DNA from: CAZFVY01 sp964522665
Lineage (GTDB): Bacteria; Verrucomicrobiota; Verrucomicrobiia; Limisphaerales; CAZFVY01
Assembly (NCBI GenBank): GCA_964522665.1
Contig: CAZFVY010000013.1
Location: forward strand, 26,403 to 90,402
DNA length: 64,000 bases
Direction of reading: 5' to 3'
Shown here: piece after piece, positions 26,757-35,264 of the stretch
Layout: the number at the start of each line of letters is the position of its first letter
Position numbering within the stretch: the first letter of the stretch is position 1
The notes under the pieces: model-generated
The model's database searches: none
Seen by the model: only the letters and a program-made list of their open reading frames with translations
Told to the model about the DNA's origin: nothing
Translations under genes and position numbers: made by a program

Positions 26757-28180
26757 GTGTTTTGCTACCGCCCCTGTTGGTCGTTGACGACGAGCGCAAT
26801 ATGCGCTTGTCGCTCGAGACCGTCATGTCCGACGAGGGATATCAGACGCGCACGGTGGAATCCGCCGAGGCGGGTCTGAGGTTATTGGAGCAGGAAGAGT
26901 TCTTCATGGTCATCACCGACGCTCGCCTCGGGGGGATGAGCGGTTACGAATTTCTGGACCGGGTTCATAAGCGGTGGCCGGAGCTGCCGATTTTGATGAT
27001 CACCGCCTTTGCGACTCCCAAACTGGCGGTCGAGGCGATCAAAGCGGGGGCGATCGACTACCTGGCCAAGCCCTTTGCGCCCGAGGAGTTGCTGCACGCC
27101 GTCGCGCGGTGCGCCGAGCGGCATCGTTTGATCATGGAGAACGCCGCGCTACGGGCGCGCGCGGGGGAGCCGTATCGCTTGGAGCACATCATTGGCGAAT
27201 CGCCAAAATTGCGCGATCTCCGACAGTTGATCCAAACGGTCGCTCCGACCAATGCCACCGTCTTGATTTTGGGCGAGAGCGGCACCGGCAAGGAGCTTAT
27301 CGCCGGCACGCTGCACAGCCTCAGTCTGCGCCGCGAGAATAATTATGTGCGGATAAACTGCGCCGCGATTCCCGAGACCCTGTTGGAGAGCGAATTGTTT
27401 GGCCACGAAAAAGGGGCGTTTACCGGGGCGGGCCGGCAGAAGGCCGGGCGCGTCGAGGAGGCGGATGGGGGGACGATCTTTCTCGATGAGATCGGTGACA
27501 TGAGCCGCCCGCTGCAGGCTAAGCTGCTGCGTTTTCTCGAGGATGGAACGTTTACCCGCGTGGGCGGCAATCATGAATTGCGAGTTGACGTGCGTTTGAT
27601 CGCGGCGACGAATCGAGACATCATTGACGCGATTCAGCAGAACCATTTTCGGGAGGATCTGTTCCACCGGCTGAACGTGGTCCAATTTCGCCCGCCGCCG
27701 CTACGCGAATGCCCGCCGGATATACCGCTGCTGGCGAACCATTTCTTACGCCAGTTCAGCGTGGCGATGAACAAGACGGTCAAGACGATCTCGCCGGGCG
27801 CCGAGCAAACTCTGATGGCGCACCACTGGCCGGGCAACGTGCGGGAATTGCGCAACGTCATGGAGCGCGCCGTGATCCTGGAGACGACCGGTGAGATTCA
27901 GGCGTCCAGCCTGCCCGATTTCCGCATCGAGACCCAGTTACGAAAGACCCAAGGGGCCGGGGCAAATCTTTCCCGTTCGCTGGACGAGTCGCTGACCAAT
28001 TTCGAGCGAGAATTGATCCTAAGCATTCTCGAGCAAAACGGATTCAGTCTGAACAAGTCGGCGGAACAATTGAAGATCAGCCGGCACGCGCTACGTTATC
28101 GCATGCAACGGTTGAATATTGGGGGCGAGGCCGGCTTGGAGGATGACGCGGTAGTTTCCGCAGGAAAGGAGTCACAGTGA
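26753..28180 (+). CDS. NtrC-family sigma-54-dependent response regulator
   Basis: 475 residues. Receiver domain 1-120 with DD12-13, phospho-acceptor Asp56 in VITDARLGG, and Lys106 in YLAKPFAP. AAA+ domain with Walker A GESGTGKELIAG, the sigma-54 contact loop GAFTGAGRQKAG and Walker B GGTIFLDEIGDM. Fis-type helix-turn-helix at the end (LNKSAEQLKISRHALRYRMQ). It should activate sigma-54 promoters when phosphorylated by the adjacent kinase. The 4-base overlaps at both ends and the following hopanoid genes suggest a shared transcript. Confidence 0.95.
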   Translation: MSVLLPPLLVVDDERNMRLSLETVMSDEGYQTRTVESAEAGLRLLEQEEFFMVITDARLGGMSGYEFLDRVHKRWPELPILMITAFATPKLAVEAIKAGAIDYLAKPFAPEELLHAVARCAERHRLIMENAALRARAGEPYRLEHIIGESPKLRDLRQLIQTVAPTNATVLILGESGTGKELIAGTLHSLSLRRENNYVRINCAAIPETLLESELFGHEKGAFTGAGRQKAGRVEEADGGTIFLDEIGDMSRPLQAKLLRFLEDGTFTRVGGNHELRVDVRLIAATNRDIIDAIQQNHFREDLFHRLNVVQFRPPPLRECPPDIPLLANHFLRQFSVAMNKTVKTISPGAEQTLMAHHWPGNVRELRNVMERAVILETTGEIQASSLPDFRIETQLRKTQGAGANLSRSLDESLTNFERELILSILEQNGFSLNKSAEQLKISRHALRYRMQRLNIGGEAGLEDDAVVSAGKESQ

Positions 28181-28566
28181 TAGGGTACTCTGGAGCGTCG
28201 GTAATTCTGGGTTTAGGGGACCTGGGAGGACTCAGCGGCTTGACGCCGCCATCACCGGTCGGATCTCGGTTGGTGATGAGCGACTTGATGCTTGTTCTGG
28301 CCGCCGCGCTGGGCGTGGCCATCGTGCTGTTTGTGTGGGCAAAATACTTGCGCAAACCGAAATCGCGTTCCGGCCGGGGCCGCTCGTCGAACCGATCCTC
28401 CGCGGCCGCGCCACCGGAGGAGACGGAGGGTAGCAGTGAGCAGCGCCGGGAGCGCCGGCGCCGGCGCCGGCACCGACGCGACCATCGGCCACGGAATCCA
28501 ACGCTCGCTGAAACCGGCGGACTGCCGCCGGTCAAGACCGTTCCGCCGCCAAATTCCGCAGGCTGA
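28177..28566 (+). CDS. Small one-helix membrane protein with basic tail
   Basis: 129 residues. GTG 28177 overlaps the regulator's stop (GTGA) and is preceded by the ribosome site AAAGGAG (28165-28171). A single membrane helix (LMLVLAAALGVAIVLFVWAKYL) is followed by a Ser/Arg-rich cytoplasmic tail with a run of Arg and His near residues 90-103. No family recognised. The next gene, hpnD, starts two bases after its stop, so it belongs to the same unit. Confidence 0.65.
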   Translation: MIGYSGASVILGLGDLGGLSGLTPPSPVGSRLVMSDLMLVLAAALGVAIVLFVWAKYLRKPKSRSGRGRSSNRSSAAAPPEETEGSSEQRRERRRRRRHRRDHRPRNPTLAETGGLPPVKTVPPPNSAG

Positions 28567-28568
28567 CA

Positions 28569-29438
28569 ATGCAGGCCAGTCAGGCGATTACGCGGCGAAG
28601 CGCGTCCAATCTGGCGCTGGGTTTTCTCCTCTTGCCCAAGCCGCGGCGCGAGGGAATCTCGGCGCTGTACGCGTTCTGTCGCCAAGTGGACGACGTGGCT
28701 GACGAAGATGTTCTGCCCGTGGACGAGCGCCGGCGGCAATTGGCGGAATGGCGCGCCGATATTCAACGCGCAAGCGCGGGCGAGAACGCCCAATTCGCGG
28801 TTAACCGAGAGCTGGCGCCGGTGATTGCGCGCTACCAATTGCCGGTCGATCTTTTCGAGGAAATCATCCGGGGCGTGGAGATGGATCTGGACGTCAATCG
28901 ATACGAAACTTACGCGGAGTTGGAGACGTATTGTTACCGGGTCGCCTCGGCCGTGGGACTCCTGAGCATTCGGGTTTTTGGGTTCCGGGACGGAGCCTGC
29001 CACGACTACGCGGTCTATTTGGGGAAAGCGCTGCAGTTGACCAATATATTGCGCGACGTCCACGGCGACGCGGAACGTGGGCGCATCTACTTGCCGCTTC
29101 AGGAATTGGCGCGATTCCACGTTTCTCCGGAGGAGATTTTGCGCGGTGAGTATTCGGAACGCTTCCACGCGCTGGCGAGCAGCGTGGCGGGCCGGACGCG
29201 CGAGTTCTATCGACTGGCGCGTCAGACCCTTCCGGCGGTGGACCGGCGCTCGATGGTGGCCGCGGAGCTGATGGGGTCGGTTTACTGGCGCCTGTTGCGG
29301 AAACTGGAGGCCCGGCGCTTCGATGTTTTCGGCGGGCCGGCGGCCCGGTTGAGCAAGCCACACAAGTTGTTTTTGTTACTGCGAACCTGGTGCAATCTCT
29401 CGTCTGGCCTAGCGGCGCCCAACTATGGCTCGCCCTGA
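28569..29438 (+). CDS. hpnD: HpnD-type presqualene diphosphate synthase
   Basis: 289 residues. Head-to-head condensation of two farnesyl diphosphates to presqualene diphosphate, the first step toward squalene in the HpnCDE route. Asp-rich motifs are FCRQVDDVADED and NILRDVHGDAERGRIYLPL; the YCYRVASAVGLLSIRVFG core is typical. hpnC and hpnE are not in the window, so either they lie elsewhere or the synthase-like protein at 7251 acts instead. The gene overlaps hpnK by 14 bases. Confidence 0.9.
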   Translation: MQASQAITRRSASNLALGFLLLPKPRREGISALYAFCRQVDDVADEDVLPVDERRRQLAEWRADIQRASAGENAQFAVNRELAPVIARYQLPVDLFEEIIRGVEMDLDVNRYETYAELETYCYRVASAVGLLSIRVFGFRDGACHDYAVYLGKALQLTNILRDVHGDAERGRIYLPLQELARFHVSPEEILRGEYSERFHALASSVAGRTREFYRLARQTLPAVDRRSMVAAELMGSVYWRLLRKLEARRFDVFGGPAARLSKPHKLFLLLRTWCNLSSGLAAPNYGSP

Positions 29439-30258
29439 ATCGGGTCGGCGGTTGATCGTAAATGCCGATGATTTTGGGCGTTCCCGCTCGATCAATCAGG
29501 CCGTAATCCGCGCCCATCAGGAGGGCATTCTGACGACCACCAGCCTGATGGTGAATGAGCCGGGGGCGCAGGACGCGGTGCGGTTGGCCCGGGAGAATCC
29601 GAAGCTGGGGGTCGGCTTGCATTTGAGTCTGATTTGCGGCCGATCCGCCTTAAAACCGACGGAAATACCCGGGCTGACGGACGAGCGTTACCGATTTAGC
29701 CGGCGCCCGGCGCTTGCCGGGATGCGCTATTTCCTCTCTCCGCGGCTCCGCTCGGAATTACGGAAGGAAATCCATGCGCAGTTCGAGCGGTTCCGCCTCA
29801 CCGGCCTGCCGCTGGATCACGTGAACGGGCACTTGCACCTGCACCTGCACCCGACCGTGTTCAGCCTGTTGCGGCACCACGCGCGCAAGCTGGGGATTCA
29901 GCGGTTCCGGCTGACCCGTGACCCGTTCTGGCTCAGTGTTCGGCTTTCGCCCGGGCGCTGGTTTTACCGGGTCTCACACGCGGTGGTCTTCGGTTGCCTG
30001 GCTTGGCGCGCGCGCGGGCCGCTGGCGCGACTGGGAATTCGGCACACCGACGCGGTGTTCGGCCTGCTGCAGGACGGCGTGGTGGATGAGGAGTACCTGT
30101 TGCGTTTGCTCCCCGCGCTGCCCCGCGGCGACTCGGAGCTTTACTCACACCCATCAATGAATCATTTTAAGCATGAGTTGGACGCGTTGATCAGCCCGCG
30201 AGTTAAGGATTTGACGCGCGAATGCGGCATCAATTTGATCCGTTACCAGGATTTGTGA
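29425..30258 (+). CDS. hpnK: HpnK-type carbohydrate deacetylase (ChbG/YdjC family)
   Basis: 277 residues. The YdjC-fold metal site is visible in LIVNADDFGRSRSINQAV and in HVNGHLHLHLHPTVF; HLSLICG also matches. In hopanoid clusters HpnK is thought to remove acetyl from N-acetylglucosaminyl-bacteriohopanetriol or a related side chain. It starts inside the end of hpnD, and its stop is followed after one base by the next gene. Confidence 0.88.
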   Translation: MARPESGRRLIVNADDFGRSRSINQAVIRAHQEGILTTTSLMVNEPGAQDAVRLARENPKLGVGLHLSLICGRSALKPTEIPGLTDERYRFSRRPALAGMRYFLSPRLRSELRKEIHAQFERFRLTGLPLDHVNGHLHLHLHPTVFSLLRHHARKLGIQRFRLTRDPFWLSVRLSPGRWFYRVSHAVVFGCLAWRARGPLARLGIRHTDAVFGLLQDGVVDEEYLLRLLPALPRGDSELYSHPSMNHFKHELDALISPRVKDLTRECGINLIRYQDL

Positions 30259-30259
30259 C

Positions 30260-30691
30260 ATGACGAAGCTGTTGATCATTCTCCTTTTCGGGCTGGCGTG
30301 CGAGACCGTCGGCGTGATTCTGCTGAAGCAGGGCCTCTCGGCGGTAGGACCGGTCCCGAGTGTTTCGGTGGCCGGAGTGGTCCACGTCATCAAGGCGGGC
30401 GCGACGAACCCGAAGGTTTGGCTGGGAATGTTCTTCGAAGCCGTCTTTTTCGGAGCGCTGGTGTTCCTGATGTCGCAGGCGGACATCAGCTTTATTTGGC
30501 CACTCACCGCGCTCGGCTTCGTATTCATGACGTTCGCCGCGCAGTTCGTGCTCAAAGACCCGGTCACCCCCACGCGATGGACCGGCGTCGTGCTGATTGT
30601 CGCGGGCGCAATTCTGATCGGGTACAGCGAGCAGACCAAGGAAAAGGCCACGTCGCGGCCCACGGTCAACTCGCCGGCCGCGGAACCGTGA
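30260..30691 (+). CDS. Small EamA/SMR-like membrane transporter
   Basis: 143 residues with four hydrophobic helices (LLIILLFGLACETVGVILL, a second at about 55-75, SFIWPLTALGFVFMTFAAQ, and WTGVVLIVAGAILIGYS). The size and the internal Glu in the first helix fit the small multidrug-resistance type; undecaprenyl-sugar flippase subunits of this type (ArnE-like) are another option. It closes the plus-strand hopanoid run, and its 3' end overlaps that of the convergent hpnG gene by 26 bases. It may move a hopanoid or lipid-linked sugar, by inference. Confidence 0.75.
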   Translation: MTKLLIILLFGLACETVGVILLKQGLSAVGPVPSVSVAGVVHVIKAGATNPKVWLGMFFEAVFFGALVFLMSQADISFIWPLTALGFVFMTFAAQFVLKDPVTPTRWTGVVLIVAGAILIGYSEQTKEKATSRPTVNSPAAEP

Positions 30692-31364
30692 GCGCGCGGT
30701 GGAGGAATTCGCCGAGCTGGTTCGCGCACGCGGCGGTCTGCCGTTGAAAACTTAGCAGTGGTCGAATCTTGCCCGGGCTGGCCAGGACGCTCAGCGCCAA
30801 TTTCGCGTAGTTCATCCGTGAGTCAGCGGTCATGAACCGGTTGAAATCCAGAGGCAAGTCTTCATTCGCGGCGTCAGAAATGACGCGAACGGTGGCGCAA
30901 GGCACCCCCTCAGCTTGACACTCGGCGTGGATCACGCCGGACTCCATCTCGACCGCGGCGGCATTGGTCTCGGCGCGTAGGCGGGCCTTTTCGACCGCGG
31001 TGGCCGCGACTGACGAGGCGCAATGAAAGACGGTCGGCTTGGCGCCCAGTTCGATGAGGCGCGCGAACGAGGGATAGGAAGACGGCGCCGAGACCACGAT
31101 GTCGCCGACCCGCAGCGAGGGGTCAAGTCCGCCGGCAAAACCGCACGTCAAAACGGCGGCCGGGCGCCGGGCGGAGAGCGCGGCGGCGATGCCGGCGCGG
31201 GCGTGGCGGGCGCCCATTCCGGTGACGTAGATTTCGATCCCCTCGATTTCGCGGGCGAGCCGCCGGAAAGGACCGGCTTCGAATTCCACCGCGAAGCAAA
31301 CCAGGACTGGGGGCGGCTCACTCACCGGCGACGCCGGCGAATTCGTAGGCGACTCCGTTTGCAT
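30666..31364 (-). CDS. hpnG: HpnG-type purine/nucleoside phosphorylase
   Basis: 232 residues from ATG 31364, which overlaps the cyclase gene by 47 bases; GTG 31325 would shorten the overlap to 8 and gives the usual N-terminus close to VLVCFAVEFEAGPF. The phosphorylase fold is seen in TCGFAGGLDPSLRVGDIVVS, AAAVEMESGVIH and VRVISDAAN. HpnG splits adenosylhopane, giving ribosylhopane or its phosphate, in side-chain extension. The position directly behind squalene-hopene cyclase supports this role. Confidence 0.85.
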   Translation of the reverse strand: MQTESPTNSPASPVSEPPPVLVCFAVEFEAGPFRRLAREIEGIEIYVTGMGARHARAGIAAALSARRPAAVLTCGFAGGLDPSLRVGDIVVSAPSSYPSFARLIELGAKPTVFHCASSVAATAVEKARLRAETNAAAVEMESGVIHAECQAEGVPCATVRVISDAANEDLPLDFNRFMTADSRMNYAKLALSVLASPGKIRPLLSFQRQTAACANQLGEFLHRALTVPRPAS

Positions 31365-33348
31365 GGGCGTCTCCGCGGTCGCCGCATCGCTGCCATAGCT
31401 TTCGGAAGGTACCCAGCGCGAGCAACGGCCAGCTATTCCGGTACATGTCGTACTTCAGATAGAAAACGCGCGGAAACCCGGTACCAGTCGTTTCGTGCTC
31501 GGTCCAACTGCCGTCGAGGTTTTGCGTGCGAATCAGGAACTCCACGCCCCGCTTCAGGCTCCGGAGCTGAGGATCACCGAAGGCGCAGAGGCCCATCACG
31601 GCCCAGGCGGTTTGGGACGCGGTGCTGACCGGCCCGCGACCCTTGAAAACCGGGTCCTCGTAAGTATTGCAGCGTTCGCCCCAGCCACCGTCTTCGCGCT
31701 GAACTTTTTCGAGCCAGTCACGGGCCTTGAGGAGCCAAGGTTGTTGCATGTCCAGGCCGATGGCCTGCAATCCCCGCAAGACCTGCCAGGTGCCGTAAAT
31801 GTAGTTGACTCCCCAACGCCCATACCATGAGCCATCCTCTTCTTGATGCTCGCGAATGAATTGCAGCGCCTTTTGGACCTGCGGATTGTCGAGCGGATAC
31901 TTTTCGTAGCCGAGGAGTTCGAGGATGCGGGCGGTGATATCGGCGCACTCGGGGTCCAACATCGCGTTGTGATCGGCGAACGGAACCTTTTCCAAAATGC
32001 CCTTGGTGCAATCTTTGTCGAAGGCCGCCCAGCCGCCGTCCCGGCATTGAAACGTCATCATCCAATTCAGCCCCCGCTGGAACGCGGCGTCACGCCGGGC
32101 GGGATCGTCGGTTGGAACGTTGCGCAGCGCCAGGAGGACCATCGCGGTGTCATCGACGTCCGGATTCCACTTGTTCTCGAATTCGAACACCCAGCCGCTC
32201 GGCTCGACGTCCACCGGGTTTTTGTAGTACCAATCCGCCCGGAACCGGATCTCCTTGTTAATGAGCCATTCGGTGGCGGTCTTCATGGCCGGGTGGTTGG
32301 GGGGAACTCCCGATTCCGCCAGGCAGATTGAAACGATCGCGGTGTCCCAGACCGGCGACAGGCAAGGTTCGATGCGAACGGTGTCCTCGGTTTGATGCTC
32401 AAGCTTTTTCAACTCCGCTTCCGCGCGCGTGATTTGAAAATGATCGTCCGGATATCCCAAAGCTTTTAGGGCAATCAGAGAGTTGAGCATGGCCGGGAAG
32501 ATCGCGGCCAAACCGTTCGAGCCTTCGAACCGCTCCAACATCCATTGTTCCGCTTTTTTCAAAGCGCGCTTTCGGAAGGGTCGTAATTTGTTGTTCTCCA
32601 CGAACTTATGCAGTCGGTCCAGCCAGAGGAAAAAGTTTCTCCAAGTGAAGCGCTCCGGGTCCGGGACAATCGCCAGGTCGCGTTCGTGGTAGCCCTCGGG
32701 ATAAAGCTCATCGAGGGTGACGTGCGGTTCCAGCGGGCGGGTCGGTTTGAAATGGTTGATGATCGAGAGGGGGACCAGCATCGACCGGCTCCACGAACTC
32801 ATCTCGTTGAAATTTACGTAGAACCACTTGCCGATCAGAATCACCTCGCACGGAATGGTCGGGACGTATTCCCAAGGAAAGAGGCCGAGCATCGCCAAGT
32901 ACAACTTCGAAAAGGTGTTCAGTCGCGGGACGCCGCCGAGGCGCAAGGCGACCTCGCGGGCGCGGAGCATGCGGGGATCGGTCACCGGAATGCCGGCCAG
33001 CTTTAACGCCAGATAGGCTTTAACGGTGGCGTTAACCTCCGCCGGACCGCCGTAATAGATGTTCCAACCTCCGTCGGGGAGTTGTTGGGAGAAGATTTGG
33101 TTGACCGCTTTGCGTTGCCACTTTTCGTCCACCTTGCCGTTCCAATGGTGGTAGGCGATGGTGTCCGAAACGATGGTCGAATCGACCATCAATTCGCCCA
33201 CCCAGTAGCCCTCCGGCTTCTGTTCGCGAAGCAGGTATCCTTGGGAACGGCGGATCGCTAAATCCAGGCCGCCAAACGGGAGAAAACCACTTTTTTGTTC
33301 TAACGGCTTGTCACCAACCCGGCCGCCGTGAGTTAATGCGCCAGACAC
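31318..33348 (-). CDS. shc: Squalene-hopene cyclase
   Basis: About 676 residues from GTG 33348. The frame is open to TTG 33504, 5 bases from dapF, but the shorter form leaves space for promoters and matches the family's short N-terminus. It cyclises squalene to hopene at the inner membrane. The catalytic DxDD is in NPDVDDTAMV (about residue 397). Several QW repeats are present, for example KPEGYWVGEL, QEEDGSWYGRWG, QREDGGWGE and QNLDGSWTE. It ends overlapped with hpnG. Hydrophobic substrate channel features cannot be read by eye. Confidence 0.95.
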   Translation of the reverse strand: MSGALTHGGRVGDKPLEQKSGFLPFGGLDLAIRRSQGYLLREQKPEGYWVGELMVDSTIVSDTIAYHHWNGKVDEKWQRKAVNQIFSQQLPDGGWNIYYGGPAEVNATVKAYLALKLAGIPVTDPRMLRAREVALRLGGVPRLNTFSKLYLAMLGLFPWEYVPTIPCEVILIGKWFYVNFNEMSSWSRSMLVPLSIINHFKPTRPLEPHVTLDELYPEGYHERDLAIVPDPERFTWRNFFLWLDRLHKFVENNKLRPFRKRALKKAEQWMLERFEGSNGLAAIFPAMLNSLIALKALGYPDDHFQITRAEAELKKLEHQTEDTVRIEPCLSPVWDTAIVSICLAESGVPPNHPAMKTATEWLINKEIRFRADWYYKNPVDVEPSGWVFEFENKWNPDVDDTAMVLLALRNVPTDDPARRDAAFQRGLNWMMTFQCRDGGWAAFDKDCTKGILEKVPFADHNAMLDPECADITARILELLGYEKYPLDNPQVQKALQFIREHQEEDGSWYGRWGVNYIYGTWQVLRGLQAIGLDMQQPWLLKARDWLEKVQREDGGWGERCNTYEDPVFKGRGPVSTASQTAWAVMGLCAFGDPQLRSLKRGVEFLIRTQNLDGSWTEHETTGTGFPRVFYLKYDMYRNSWPLLALGTFRKLWQRCGDRGDAHANGVAYEFAGVAGE

Positions 33349-33508
33349 GCCCGATACTGTGCGAATTCGGTCGAAGCCTGTAAAGCCTTTAAGTACTGGC
33401 CTTGCCGGAGCCGATTTATGGGCCTTGATGGCCGGCGGCTGGTTCCGGGAAGTGCCGAATCCGGGTGGATGAGCTTCCTTCCGCTTCGAACCCAACCGGG
33501 CCAAAACT

Positions 33509-34345
33509 ATGGATTACAGCAAATATCACGCTCTCGGGAACGATTATCTCGTCATCGAGCCACCCCAATGTCCGGGCGAGCTTACCACCGAGCAAATCAA
33601 AACGATCTGCCACCGGAATTACGGGGTCGGCTCGGACGGCATCTTGTTTGGTCCGCTGCCGTCAGAGAAGGCCTCTTTTGGGTTGCGGATTTTCAACCCC
33701 GACGGCAGCGAGGCCGAGAAGAGCGGCAACGGTCTCCGCATCTTTTCCCGCTACTTGTGGGACAAGCAATTGGTTAAGGATAAACCGTTTACGATTCAAA
33801 CGCTAGGTGGCGTGGTGCAGTCTCTGATCCTCGACGGGGGGCGCACCGTGCAAGTCGAGATGGGCAAGGTGAGCTTTTGGAGTGACGAGATTCCCGTGGC
33901 CGGAAAGCGCCGTGAAGTGATCGCCGAACCGCTGACGGTCGATGGCCGGACCTTTTCGATTTGCGCGGCGACCATTGGCAATCCGCACTGCGTCGTGCCG
34001 CTACCCGAGATTAGTCCGGAACTGGCCAAACGCTACGGGCCGTTTTTGGAAGTGGATTCACAATTCCCGCGGCGGACGAACGTGCAATTCCTTAAAGTAC
34101 TGGACCGGAACAACATCCAGATCGAGATTTGGGAGCGCGGCGCCGGATACACGCTGGCCTCGGGCAGCAGCAGCAGCGCGTCCGCGGCGGTTGCGCGGAG
34201 ATTGGGTTTGGTCGATGCGACGGTGAGCGTTCACATGCCCGGGGGTGTGCTGGCGATCCAGGTCGGCGCCGATTATTCGATCCTAATGACCGGACCGGTT
34301 ACCAAGGTCGCCGAAGGAAGTATTTCCCGTGAGATTCTGGTGTGA
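33509..34345 (+). CDS. dapF: Diaminopimelate epimerase family protein lacking both catalytic cysteines
   Basis: 278 residues, normal length. HALGNDYLVIE at the start, NYGVGSDGILFG, NPDGSEAEKSGNGLR and ERGAGYTLASGSSSSAS correspond to the conserved DapF blocks. In the typical enzyme the last two read ECGNGxR and TLACGTGA, the cysteines acting as acid and base on DAP. Here both are serine: Ser72 (codon AGC at 33722) and Ser218 (codon TCG at 34160). The rest of the protein is well kept, so it does not look like a pseudogene. It starts the dap run, 12 bases before dapA. The reaction may be altered, or the serine form may work in a divergent subfamily. Confidence 0.85.
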   Translation: MDYSKYHALGNDYLVIEPPQCPGELTTEQIKTICHRNYGVGSDGILFGPLPSEKASFGLRIFNPDGSEAEKSGNGLRIFSRYLWDKQLVKDKPFTIQTLGGVVQSLILDGGRTVQVEMGKVSFWSDEIPVAGKRREVIAEPLTVDGRTFSICAATIGNPHCVVPLPEISPELAKRYGPFLEVDSQFPRRTNVQFLKVLDRNNIQIEIWERGAGYTLASGSSSSASAAVARRLGLVDATVSVHMPGGVLAIQVGADYSILMTGPVTKVAEGSISREILV

Positions 34346-34357
34346 TACGATCAACCC

Positions 34358-35236
34358 ATGTTTATTGGAACCTACACGGCGATTGTGACGCCCTTCAAAG
34401 CGGGCAAAGTGGATGATTCGGCTCTCGAACGGCTGATCCGCGGGCAAATCAAGGGAGGGGTGGATGGGATTGTGCCGGTGGGAACGACCGGAGAATCTCC
34501 GACGTTAAGCTTTGACGAGCATATCCGGGTGATTCAACTGGCGGTCAAATACGCCGCGCGGAAGATAAAGGTCATGGCCGGAACGGGTGGCAACTCGACC
34601 GAGGAGGCGATTTTCCTTACGCGCGCCGCGGAAGAAGCGGGGGCGGACGGGTCGTTACAAGTGCTGCCATACTACAATAAGCCGACTCAGGAGGGATTGT
34701 TTCAGCATTTCAAAGCCATCGCTGGCGCGACCAAGTTGCCCATCATGCTGTACAGCATTCCGGGTCGTTGCGGGATCGAGTTGGGCGTCGAGACCATCCG
34801 CCGTCTCGTCGAGACATGTAAGAACGTGGTCGGGATCAAAGAGGCCGGGGGCAACCCCGATCGCGTCAGTCAGATTCGGCTCGCGACGAATGAGCGATTC
34901 GTCATTTTGAGCGGCGACGACGCGTTGACTCTCCCGTTCATGGCGGTCGGCGCTCAGGGTGTGATTAGCGTGGCGTCAAACGTCGTGCCCCGCGAAGTCA
35001 GTCGCATGGTGAAGGCGTACGCGCAAGGCAAGTTCTCGCAGGCGTTAAAGCTTCACTATCAGCTTTATCCGTTGTTTAAGGATTTGTTCCTGGAGACGAA
35101 CCCGATCCCGGTCAAGGCCGCCTTGGCAATGATGGGGCAAATGGACGAGGAATATCGGCTCCCCCTGACGCCGATGAGCTCTGGTCCAAGGGAGACTCTC
35201 AAGAATACCCTGCGGGCCGCGGGCCTCATAAAATAA
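34358..35236 (+). CDS. dapA: 4-hydroxy-tetrahydrodipicolinate synthase
   Basis: 292 residues. It condenses pyruvate with aspartate semialdehyde. The family's GTTGESPTLSFDEH motif, active-site Tyr in MLYSIPGRCGI and Schiff-base Lys in VGIKEAGGNPDR are in place, as is LSGDDALTLPFMAVGAQG. Starts 12 bases after dapF. Lysine and peptidoglycan synthesis. Confidence 0.96.
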   Translation: MFIGTYTAIVTPFKAGKVDDSALERLIRGQIKGGVDGIVPVGTTGESPTLSFDEHIRVIQLAVKYAARKIKVMAGTGGNSTEEAIFLTRAAEEAGADGSLQVLPYYNKPTQEGLFQHFKAIAGATKLPIMLYSIPGRCGIELGVETIRRLVETCKNVVGIKEAGGNPDRVSQIRLATNERFVILSGDDALTLPFMAVGAQGVISVASNVVPREVSRMVKAYAQGKFSQALKLHYQLYPLFKDLFLETNPIPVKAALAMMGQMDEEYRLPLTPMSSGPRETLKNTLRAAGLIK

Positions 35237-35264
35237 TCTCAGCGACCTCAAGCCTTATACCATT

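Noticed and set aside
33509..34345. Interpretation of the Ser-variant DapF as a pseudogene
   Set aside because: The frame is intact at normal length, surrounding motifs are conserved and downstream genes are close, which does not fit decay.
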